NCBI GenBank assembly: GCA_035761165.1
Contig: DASTRO010000090.1
Span: forward strand, 1 to 29,781
Direction of reading: 5' to 3'
Origin: CALCHX01 sp035761165
Lineage (GTDB): Bacteria > Gemmatimonadota > Gemmatimonadetes > Gemmatimonadales > Gemmatimonadaceae
DNA length: 29,781 nt
Made by a program: the position numbers and the translations under genes. The notes beneath the pieces are model-generated. The model worked only from the letters and a program-made list of their open reading frames with translations, had not been told where the DNA came from and did not search any database. Of the stretch, positions 23,178-29,140 are shown one piece after another (the stretch's first letter is position 1; every line of letters starts with the position of its first letter).

Positions 23178-23936
23178 ATGGACACGTCAGAGCTCTGGCG
23201 CGCGTACGCCGCCGGCGACGCCGACGCCCGCGAGCGTCTCCTCACCGAGCACCTCGGGCTGGTGCACTTCGTCGCCCGCCAGGTGGCGCGCGGCATCTCG
23301 GTCGAGGCGGACTTCGACGAGCTGGTGAGCGCGGGGACGATCGGGCTGATGAACGCCCTCGAGAGCTTCGACGCGGCGCGCGGGCTCGCCTTCAGCACCT
23401 TCGCCGCGCCGCGCATCCGCGGCGCCATCCTCGACGAGCTGCGCCGGCAGGACCACGTGCCGCGCTCCATCCGCCGCAAGGCGCGCGAGATCGGCGCCGC
23501 ACGCGAGGCGCTGACGCGCGTCCTCGGCCGCGCGCCGGAAGAGCGCGAGGTGGCCGAGCACCTGGGCGTGGACCTGCCGACGCTCTGGCGCTGGCAGGGC
23601 GACATCGAGGGCGCCGTGCACATGCCGCTCGACCGCCCCTCCGGCGAGAGCGGCACGCCGAGTCCCGCCGAGGTGCTGTCGGGTGACGACGGCGGCGGCA
23701 TCGAGGCGCTCCTCAATCACGAGCAGGAGGTGGACGTGCTGCGCGACGCCATCCTGCGGCTCAAGGAGCAGGAGCGCACGGTGCTCGCGCTGTACTACTT
23801 CGAGGAGCTGAAGCTGCACGAGATCGCGAAGGTGCTGGAGCTCACCGAGTCGCGCGTGTCGCAGATCCGCTCCAAGGCGATCGGGCGGCTGCGGGCCGAG
23901 CTGGCGCCGCTGCGCGGCGGGGTGCGGGTGGCGTGA
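23178..23936 (+). CDS. fliA: Flagellar sigma factor FliA (sigma-28)
   Basis: This 252-residue protein has the length of FliA, which directs late flagellar transcription. Region 2 is clear (EHLGLVHFVARQVARG, DELVSAGTIGLMNALESFD, FSTFAAPRIRGAILDELRRQ). Region 3 follows (HVPRSIRRKAREIGAA). Region 4 carries the helix-turn-helix LHEIAKVLELTESRVSQIRS. I prefer the ATG at 23178, with GAGG about ten bases upstream; a GTG at 23157 overlapping the flhG stop (GTGA) is an equal alternative and adds seven residues. I found no clear sigma-28 promoter in the window, so its targets probably lie elsewhere. The anti-sigma factor FlgM is not visible. Confidence 0.94.
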   Translation: MDTSELWRAYAAGDADARERLLTEHLGLVHFVARQVARGISVEADFDELVSAGTIGLMNALESFDAARGLAFSTFAAPRIRGAILDELRRQDHVPRSIRRKAREIGAAREALTRVLGRAPEEREVAEHLGVDLPTLWRWQGDIEGAVHMPLDRPSGESGTPSPAEVLSGDDGGGIEALLNHEQEVDVLRDAILRLKEQERTVLALYYFEELKLHEIAKVLELTESRVSQIRSKAIGRLRAELAPLRGGVRVA

Positions 23937-23961
23937 CGGCCGGCGCCGCGATCGGTAGATT
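23933..23961 (+). promoter_or_regulatory. Sigma-70-type promoter of the MntA/HepT-like pair
   Basis: A -35 GTGACG (23933-23938, overlapping the fliA stop codon), a 17-base spacer and a -10 TAGATT (23956-23961) precede the ATG at 23972. Transcription would start about four to seven bases before that ATG, making the message almost leaderless. The toxin-antitoxin pair thus has its own housekeeping promoter inside the flagellar cluster. Confidence 0.6.
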
Positions 23962-23971
23962 GCGGCGCACC

Positions 23972-24403
23972 ATGGCCCACGACTCCAGCGGCGCGGTCGC
24001 CGCGCTCGCACGGCTGCTCGCCCGCGAGGCCCCTGGCGACGTCGCGGCCGTGTACGTGTTCGGCTCGCACGCCGAGGGGCGCGCGCACCGCGAGAGCGAC
24101 CTCGACGTCGGCGCGCTGCTGCGGCGCGATCGTCATCCCACCGCGCGGGCACGCTTCGACGCGGGGGTGCGCCTCGGCGCGTGGCTCGTGGCCGAGCTGC
24201 GCCAGCCGCTCGTCGATCTCGTGGTGCTGAACGACGCGCCGCCCGGCCTGGCGGCGCGCGTCGTCACGCGCGGGGTGCCGGTGTACGTCGCCGACGCGGA
24301 GCTGGAGCACGCGTTCCGGCGCGACGCGCAGCTGCGCGCCGCCGACCTCGCCCCCTCCCTGCGGCGCACGCGCCGGCTGAAGCTGGACGCGCTCGCGCGA
24401 TGA
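23972..24403 (+). CDS. MntA-like minimal nucleotidyltransferase (antitoxin)
   Basis: This 143-residue protein has the nucleotidyltransferase active site: G31-S32 in FGSHAEGRAH, D43 and D45 in ESDLDVG, and a third acidic residue D82 in PLVDLVVLND. In MntA-HepT modules this enzyme AMPylates the HepT tyrosine and neutralises the toxin. I chose the ATG at 23972 because it lies just after the -10 element; a GTG further upstream would lie inside the promoter. Its stop overlaps the ATG of the next gene (ATGA), the usual arrangement for this pair. It lies between fliA and flgF and has no flagellar role I can see. Confidence 0.88.
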   Translation: MAHDSSGAVAALARLLAREAPGDVAAVYVFGSHAEGRAHRESDLDVGALLRRDRHPTARARFDAGVRLGAWLVAELRQPLVDLVVLNDAPPGLAARVVTRGVPVYVADAELEHAFRRDAQLRAADLAPSLRRTRRLKLDALAR

Positions 24404-24813
24404 CGCCATTCCTGGTGGAACGGCTGGCCGAGCTGCGCCGACACCTCGATCACCTGCGGGCGCTGCGCCACCGCGTCCGGGAGTCGGCAGACCTCGAGCG
24501 TGACCTGTCGCTGCACAACGACGTGCTGTTCTCGCTGCTCACCGTCTGCCAGCTCGTCATCGACATCGCCGGTGATCTCTCGGCGCGACGCGGTGACCGC
24601 TTCGAGGACTACACGCAGGCGGTCCGCAACCTGGCACGCGACCCACGCTTCCCGCCGGAGTTGGTGCGGGCGCTGGAGCCGCTGCCCGGCTTCCGGAACG
24701 TGCTGATCCACGGGTACGTGGCGCTCGACCTCCAGCGGGCGGTCGAGGCAACGGACGAGGTGGCGCCGATCGAGCAGTTCCTGGAGATCGTGCGGGCGGG
24801 CGCGACCGACTGA
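24400..24813 (+). CDS. HepT-like (DUF86) HEPN ribonuclease toxin
   Basis: This all-helical 137-residue protein matches HepT in size. The HEPN catalytic motif Rx4-6HxY is intact: R99, H104 and Y106 in RNVLIHGY. Preceding helices (LSLHNDVLFSLLTVCQLVID and RFEDYTQAVRNLA) also fit DUF86. HepT toxins cut RNA (tRNA 3' ends in a studied case) unless their tyrosine is AMPylated by the partner. ATG overlaps the nucleotidyltransferase stop by four bases. Both genes look complete, so the module should be functional. Confidence 0.9.
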   Translation: MTPFLVERLAELRRHLDHLRALRHRVRESADLERDLSLHNDVLFSLLTVCQLVIDIAGDLSARRGDRFEDYTQAVRNLARDPRFPPELVRALEPLPGFRNVLIHGYVALDLQRAVEATDEVAPIEQFLEIVRAGATD

Positions 24814-24834
24814 CGCCCGGCGCGCCGGATCCGC

Positions 24835-24868
24835 CGGCAACTTCCGCCGCCCACGGCAGCTCTTGCCG
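24835..24868 (+). promoter_or_regulatory. Paired enhancer-like palindromes upstream of flgF
   Basis: Site 1 (24835-24849) is CGGCAACTTCCGCCG and site 2 (24854-24868) is CGGCAGCTCTTGCCG. They begin 21 bases after the HepT stop. The first starts 133 bases before the -24/-12 element at 24968, the same distance as at fliQ and one base less than at fliL. Confidence 0.6.
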
Positions 24869-24967
24869 GCCGTCGCACGTCGCGATGCGCCGCACGCGAT
24901 CGAGCTCCACGGTGCCAACTCACTCGGCAGCAAGCGGTTAGACGACCGGGCGCGAGCCGGCCCCGAC

Positions 24968-24983
24968 CGGCACACCCGTTGCC
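24968..24983 (+). promoter_or_regulatory. Candidate sigma-54 promoter of flgFGAHIJ
   Basis: CGGCAC-N5-TTGCC is the best match to the -24/-12 consensus (TGGCAC-N5-TTGC) in the window, with GG-N10-GC spacing (GG 24969-24970, GC 24981-24982). A start near 24994 gives a leader of about 24 bases before the flgF ATG at 25018. Confidence 0.65.
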
Positions 24984-25017
24984 CTTGCAGCGCGCGACTC
25001 TCACCACCGAGCCGCCC

Positions 25018-25791
25018 ATGGGCATCAGCTTCCGCCCCAACGGGATGACCAGCGCCGCGCACGCCCTCCGCTACTGGGAGCGCCGGCAGGAGGTCGTCTC
25101 CAACAACCTCGCCAACGTCTCCACCGACGGCTTCAAGGCGGAGCGCGCCTTCGCTTCGCTCATGGACGGCGCGCTGCCGGAGATCGACACGGCCACCGAC
25201 CTGCGAGCCGGCACGCTGCGCCCCACCGGCGCGCCGCTCGACCTGGCGATGGGCGGCGACGGCTTCCTCGTCGTGCAGTCGCCCGACGGCGAGCGACTGT
25301 CGCGCGGTGGCGCGCTGCGCCTGGACGACCAGCACCGCCTGGTCACCGCGCAGGGCTACCCGGTGCTGGGCGAGCGCGGCCCCGTCGTCCTCGACGCGGC
25401 CGACGCCGAGCAGGTGGACGCGGCGCTCACCGCTGCCGGCACCGACGGCGGCCCGCTCGGCGCGCTCGTGCAGGTGAGTCGCGAGGGCACGGTGCGCGTC
25501 GGCGATCGCACGGTCGGCACGCTGCGCGTCGAGCGCGTCGCGCCCGGCACGCGCCTGCAGCACGCCGGTGACGCCCTCTTCCTCCCCCCGGCCGCCACCG
25601 AGCGCACGCCCGTCCCCCCGGCCGAGCGCGACGTCCGCCAGGGCGTGCTCGAGGAGAGCAACGTCGACTCCGTGAGCGCGCTCGTCGAGATGATCACCGT
25701 GCAGCGCGCCTACGCGTCGGTCCAGAAGGCGATGACGACGCTGGACAGCGCGCGCGGCATGGTGACGAACGAGATCGGGAAGCCGGTGTAG
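25018..25791 (+). CDS. flgF: Flagellar proximal rod protein FlgF
   Basis: This 257-residue rod protein has the N-terminal rod motif RRQEVVSNNLANVSTDGFKA (about residues 22-41) and the central FlgE/F/G-like block LDLAMGGDGFLVVQSPDGE. The C-terminal helix is VLEESNVDSVSALVEMITVQ then RAYASVQKAMTTLDSA. The ATG at 25018 is chosen over a TTG 39 bases upstream because that TTG is the -12 element of the promoter. It is shorter and more diverged than the following flgG, which is why I call it FlgF; the order flgF-flgG is standard. Confidence 0.92.
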   Translation: MGISFRPNGMTSAAHALRYWERRQEVVSNNLANVSTDGFKAERAFASLMDGALPEIDTATDLRAGTLRPTGAPLDLAMGGDGFLVVQSPDGERLSRGGALRLDDQHRLVTAQGYPVLGERGPVVLDAADAEQVDAALTAAGTDGGPLGALVQVSREGTVRVGDRTVGTLRVERVAPGTRLQHAGDALFLPPAATERTPVPPAERDVRQGVLEESNVDSVSALVEMITVQRAYASVQKAMTTLDSARGMVTNEIGKPV

Positions 25792-25792
25792 C

Positions 25793-25925
25793 GAGCGACG
25801 AGCGACGAGCGACGAGTGACCTGCGCACCCCTCGGGACGCCAGGACTGGCCAGCCCGAGGCCCCGCTCGTCACTCATCGCTGATCGCTCGTCACTGATCG
25901 CTCGTCGCTCGTCGCTCCTCTTCAC
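25793..25925 (+). repeat. Heptad-array inverted element between flgF and flgG
   Basis: The left arm (25793-25820) is three GCGACGA steps ending GTGAC. The right arm (25864-25919) is CTCGTCACTCATCGC then GATCGCTC/CTCGTCG steps, its complement. The centre 25830-25860 is an imperfect palindrome from CCTCGGG to CCCGAGG. It is homologous to the flhB-flhA element. The flgG ATG follows a pyrimidine-rich leader with no Shine-Dalgarno. Confidence 0.85.
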
Positions 25926-25946
25926 TGCCACCACACTCCCCCTACC

Positions 25947-26735
25947 ATGGACCCCTCCCTCCGCACCGCCGCCACCGGCATGATGGCGCAGCAGACGCGC
26001 ACCGAGGTCATCGCCAACAACCTCGCCAACGTCAACACCACCGGCTTCAAGCGGAGCCGCGCCCACTTCGAGGACCTGCTCTACCAGACCGTGCAGGGCG
26101 CGGCGATGATCGGCGCGCAGGACGCGGGCAGCCTGCCGGCCATCCAGATCGGGCGCGGCGTGAGGCTGGCGTCCGTGCAGCGCCTGCACGAGCAGGGGCC
26201 GCTCGAGCCCACGCAGCGGCCGCTCGACCTTGCCATCGAGGGCGAGGGCTTCTTCCAGGTGCAGCTGCCCAACGGCAGCGTGGGCTACACGCGCGACGGC
26301 AGCTTCCAGATCTCCGACGAGGGGGTGCTCACCACGCAGGAGGGCTTCGTCGTCGTCCCCGGCATCCAGATCCCGAACGACGCGTCGGGGATCACCATCT
26401 CGCGCTCCGGCATCGTCAGCGCGACGCGCGGCGGGCAGGGCGAGTCGGTGGAGCTGGGGCGCCTCGAGCTGGCGCGCTTCGCCAATCCCGCCGGGCTGCT
26501 GGCCGCCGGCGAGAACGTCTACACGCAGACCGTCGCCTCCGGCGATCCGGTGCTCGGCTTCCCCGAGGAGGAGGGCATGGGGCGGCTGCTCCAGGGCCAC
26601 CTCGAGGGGAGCAACGTCGAGATCGTGCAGGAGATGGTGGACATGATCACCTCGCTGCGCGCCTACGAGCTCAACTCCAAGGCGATCAAGAACAGCGAGG
26701 AGATGACGCAGATCGCCAACGGCCTGGTGCGCTGA
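25947..26735 (+). CDS. flgG: Flagellar distal rod protein FlgG
   Basis: This is a standard-length FlgG of 262 residues. The N-terminus is canonical (MDPSLRTAATGMMAQQTRTE, VIANNLANVNTTGFKRSRAH). The mid part has FEDLLYQTVQ and RPLDLAIEGEGFFQVQLPNG. The C-terminus reads LEGSNVEIVQEMVDMITSLR then AYELNSKAIKNSEEMTQIAN. FlgG forms the distal rod through the P and L rings, whose genes follow. It is separated from flgA by only 11 bases. Confidence 0.98.
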   Translation: MDPSLRTAATGMMAQQTRTEVIANNLANVNTTGFKRSRAHFEDLLYQTVQGAAMIGAQDAGSLPAIQIGRGVRLASVQRLHEQGPLEPTQRPLDLAIEGEGFFQVQLPNGSVGYTRDGSFQISDEGVLTTQEGFVVVPGIQIPNDASGITISRSGIVSATRGGQGESVELGRLELARFANPAGLLAAGENVYTQTVASGDPVLGFPEEEGMGRLLQGHLEGSNVEIVQEMVDMITSLRAYELNSKAIKNSEEMTQIANGLVR

Positions 26736-26746
26736 GGCCCGTCGCC

Positions 26747-27211
26747 GTGACGACGCTGCTCCTCGCGCTCGCCCTCGCCGCCCCGCCGGCGCGCGGCACC
26801 ACGGTGCCCGACACGGCGGCCGTCGTGCCGGACACGCAGCTCGTTGCCGCGCACGACCTGCCGCGCGGCGTGGCGCTGGCGGCGGGGGACATCGACACCG
26901 TCGTCACCCTCGGTCCGCAGGCCCTCGACGCTCGTCGCTCGTCGCTCGACGCTCGGCCGGGCTGGATCACGCACCGCGTCGTGCGCGCCGGCGAGCCGCT
27001 GCGTCCGCCGACGGTCACGCCGCCGCCGCTGCTCACGCGCGGCGCGCGCGTCACCGTCGTCTGGGAGACGGACGGGCTCCGGGTGACGCGCGAGGGCGTC
27101 GCCCTCGGCGCCGCCGACTCGGGCGAGGTGGTGACGGTGCGCGTGGACGCCACGCGTCGCGTCACCGGCCGCGCGACGGCGCCCGGCGTCGTCACCGTCG
27201 GCACGCCGTAG
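26747..27211 (+). CDS. flgA: P-ring assembly chaperone FlgA (short SAF-domain form)
   Basis: With the GTG at 26747 the protein has 154 residues: a signal peptide (LLLALALAAPPARG), then a SAF-type domain (LVAAHDLPRGVALAAGDID, RVVRAGEPLRPPTVTPPPLL, RGARVTVVWETDGLRV, GEVVTVRV, VTGRATAPGVVTV). The N-terminal domain found in longer FlgA proteins is missing. FlgA helps FlgI polymerise into the P-ring in the periplasm. Residues about 60-71 (LDARRSSLDARP) are encoded by a heptad array like those in the gene gaps, so the repeat appears inserted in frame. Position between flgG and flgH supports the call. Confidence 0.88.
   Translation: MTTLLLALALAAPPARGTTVPDTAAVVPDTQLVAAHDLPRGVALAAGDIDTVVTLGPQALDARRSSLDARPGWITHRVVRAGEPLRPPTVTPPPLLTRGARVTVVWETDGLRVTREGVALGAADSGEVVTVRVDATRRVTGRATAPGVVTVGTP
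26924..26957 (+). repeat. Heptad array inside flgA
   Basis: Steps CTCGACG, CTCGTCG, CTCGTCG, CTCGACG and CTCGG run without interruption inside the flgA coding sequence. The same word forms the right arm of the elements before flhB, flhA and flgG. It lies between two conserved SAF-domain strands. Confidence 0.8.
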
Positions 27212-27263
27212 CGCCGTTCATCCGTTGGACACCAGCTCCTCCCTCCCGCTCCCCGCCCCAGCC

Positions 27264-27926
27264 ATGCATCGCTCCCTCCCCCGCTCCGCGCTCGGCGCCG
27301 CCCTGCTGCTCGCCGCCGCGCTCGCGCCCGCCGCCGCGCAGGCACCCGCCGGCGCCGCGACGCCGTCGGCCGCCGCACCGGCCCAGCCGGCCGCGGCACC
27401 GGCCGCCCGCCCCGTGCGCCAGTCGTGGACCTCGGCGCGGCGCAGCTTCGCCGTCGGCGACGTCGTCACCGTGCTCGTCGACGAGTACACGCTCGCCTCG
27501 GCCAACACGAACAACTCGGCCAGCGACCGCCGGCGGCGCGACCTGGGCTTCGACGCGCGGCTCCCCGGCGGCACGGGGAGCACGTCGATGAGCGCCGACA
27601 TCGGCACCGACAACAACACCGACTCCCGCCAGAGCGGCGAGGCGCTGCGCCAGAACCGCTTCCAGAGCGAGATGAGCGTGCGCATCGTCGCCGTCGACTC
27701 GGCCACCGGGCTGCTGCAGCTCAAGGGCATGAAGCTGGTGGACGTGGACAAGAACAAGCAGGAGGTGACGTTCACCGGGTGGGTGCGGCCGCAGGACGTG
27801 TCGCCGCAGAACACGGTGGAGAGCTTCCGCGTGGCCGACGCGCAGCTGCTGTACACGGCCAAGGGGAACCTGGGCAAGCCGAAGGGCGGGATCCTGGGGC
27901 GGATCCTGGGGATGGTGTGGCCGTGA
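27264..27926 (+). CDS. flgH: Flagellar L-ring protein FlgH (no lipobox cysteine)
   Basis: From the ATG at 27264 the protein has 220 residues, typical for FlgH, the outer-membrane ring subunit. The core is well conserved: RRSFAVGDVVTVLVDEYTLA, ALRQNRFQSEMSVRIVAVDS, GLLQLKGMKLVDVDKNKQEV, FTGWVRPQDVSPQNTVESFR, VADAQLLYTAKGNLG. The signal peptide (LGAALLLAAALAPAAAQ) ends in an AxA-type site and contains no cysteine, and no cysteine occurs in the short upstream frame either. FlgH is usually a lipoprotein, so outer-membrane anchoring may differ here. An Ala/Pro-rich linker separates the signal from the core. Confidence 0.95.
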   Translation: MHRSLPRSALGAALLLAAALAPAAAQAPAGAATPSAAAPAQPAAAPAARPVRQSWTSARRSFAVGDVVTVLVDEYTLASANTNNSASDRRRRDLGFDARLPGGTGSTSMSADIGTDNNTDSRQSGEALRQNRFQSEMSVRIVAVDSATGLLQLKGMKLVDVDKNKQEVTFTGWVRPQDVSPQNTVESFRVADAQLLYTAKGNLGKPKGGILGRILGMVWP

Positions 27927-27929
27927 GGC

Positions 27930-28132
27930 GAGCGATGAGCGTCGAGCGTCGAGCGTCGAGGGGGGCGCGACGGATGGCTCCGGGTGGCGGGGATTCGATG
28001 CTGCGAGCGGTGGCGCGACGGGCGATCGTGTGGTTCGGGGGCGGCCCCCCGCGCCCGCGCTCTCGCGCGCGCCTCGCGCCTCGCATTCTGCGCCTCGCAT
28101 CCTGTTTCCTGCTCCCTGCTGCCTGCTGCCTG
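27930..28132 (+). repeat. Heptad-array element between flgH and flgI, reaching into flgI
   Basis: The left arm (27938-27960) is three GAGCGTC steps. The centre is the 63-bp dispersed repeat (27991-28053). The right arm (28066-28132) reads CGCGCCT, CGCGCCT, CGCATTC, TGCGCCT, CGCATCC, then TGCTCCC, TGCTGCC, TGCTGCC. The right arm is translated as the hydrophobic core of the FlgI signal peptide. Confidence 0.75.
27991..28053 (-). repeat. 63-bp dispersed repeat, copy 2
   Basis: Its reverse complement aligns with 17471-17533 with conserved end blocks (GGGGGGCC-CCCCCGAA and CATCGAATCC) and a conserved ACGATCGCC. The candidate flgI ATG at 27998 lies inside one conserved end block, so that start codon comes from the repeat. 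Confidence 0.7.
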
Positions 28133-29140
28133 CTCGCCCCCGCCACCCTCCCCGCCCAGGTCAAGATCAGGGACCTCACCATTGCCGACGCGACCGTGCC
28201 CGTGCGCCTCGTCGGCTACGGGCTCGTCACGGGGCTCGACGGCACTGGTGACCTGACGATCGGCGGCCGCGCCGGCGGGCAGACGGTGCAGAGCGTCGTC
28301 AACCTCCTCCGCCGCTTCGACATCGAGGTGCCGCCGGCGATGCTCCGCACGCGCAACGTCGCCGCGGTGCTGGTGACGGCCGAGGTGTCGCCCTACCTGC
28401 GGCCGGGCGGCCGCTTCGAGGTGCAGATCGCCTCCATGGGCGACGCGCGCTCGCTGCGCGGCGGCGTGCTCTGGATGACCCCCCTGCAGCCCGACGTCGG
28501 CGCCGCGCCGGTGGCCACCGCGCAGGGGCCCGTGCTGCTCAGCGAGGCCGGCGTGGACCGCGACGCCCGCGTCGTCGAGACCACCGCGCGCATCCCCGCC
28601 GGCGGCCTGCTGGAGCAGGAGCTGCCGCGCCCCGCCGCCATCGCATCGAACCGGCTGCTGCTGAAGGAGCCCGACCTCGCCACGGCGACGCGCATCGCCG
28701 CCGCCATCGACTCCGCGCTCGGCGCGCAGGTGGCGACCGTCGTCGACCCGGGCGCCGTCTCGCTCGCCCTCCCCGACGGTGCGCCCGGCGGGCCCGCGGT
28801 CACCCTCGCCCGCATCGGCGAGCTGCGCGTGCAGCCGGATCGCGCGGCGCGCATCGTCATCGACGGGCGCGACGGCACCGTCGTCGCGGGCGGCGACATC
28901 GCCGTCGGCGCAGCGGTCGTCAGCCACGCCGGCATCACCCTCGCCATCACCCCGCCGGGCGACGCCGCGCCGGCCGCGCCCGAGGGGACGGCGAGCGCGC
29001 TGCACGTCCCCGTCGGCACCTCGGTGCAGGCGGTGGCCGCGGCGCTGCACGCCGCGCAGAGCACGCCGCGCGAGATCGCCGCCATCTTCGCCTCGCTCCG
29101 TGAGGTCGGCGCGCTGGGCGCCGAGGTGGTGGTCCGATGA
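27998..29140 (+). CDS. flgI: Flagellar P-ring protein FlgI
   Basis: From the ATG at 27998 there are 380 residues. The mature part is classical FlgI: VKIRDLTI, VRLVGYGLVTGLDGTGD, VQSVVNLLRRFDIEVPP, LRTRNVAAVLVTAEVSPYLR, GRFEVQIASMGDARSLRGG, RIVIDGRDGTVVAGGDI, and the end EIAAIFASLREVGALGAEVV. FlgI forms the P-ring around the rod in the periplasm. The signal peptide core (LRLASCFLLPAACCLLAP, cut after LPAQ) is encoded by a heptad array, and the upstream n-region by the dispersed repeat. Starts at 27935, 27974 or GTG codons downstream are also possible; none has a Shine-Dalgarno. The stop overlaps the next ATG (ATGA). Confidence 0.95.
   Translation: MLRAVARRAIVWFGGGPPRPRSRARLAPRILRLASCFLLPAACCLLAPATLPAQVKIRDLTIADATVPVRLVGYGLVTGLDGTGDLTIGGRAGGQTVQSVVNLLRRFDIEVPPAMLRTRNVAAVLVTAEVSPYLRPGGRFEVQIASMGDARSLRGGVLWMTPLQPDVGAAPVATAQGPVLLSEAGVDRDARVVETTARIPAGGLLEQELPRPAAIASNRLLLKEPDLATATRIAAAIDSALGAQVATVVDPGAVSLALPDGAPGGPAVTLARIGELRVQPDRAARIVIDGRDGTVVAGGDIAVGAAVVSHAGITLAITPPGDAAPAAPEGTASALHVPVGTSVQAVAAALHAAQSTPREIAAIFASLREVGALGAEVVVR

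Noticed and set aside
25793..25925. CRISPR array suggested by short regular repeats
   Set aside because: The period is 7 bases with no unique spacers of 30-40 bases, and the arms are inverted, not direct, across the centre.
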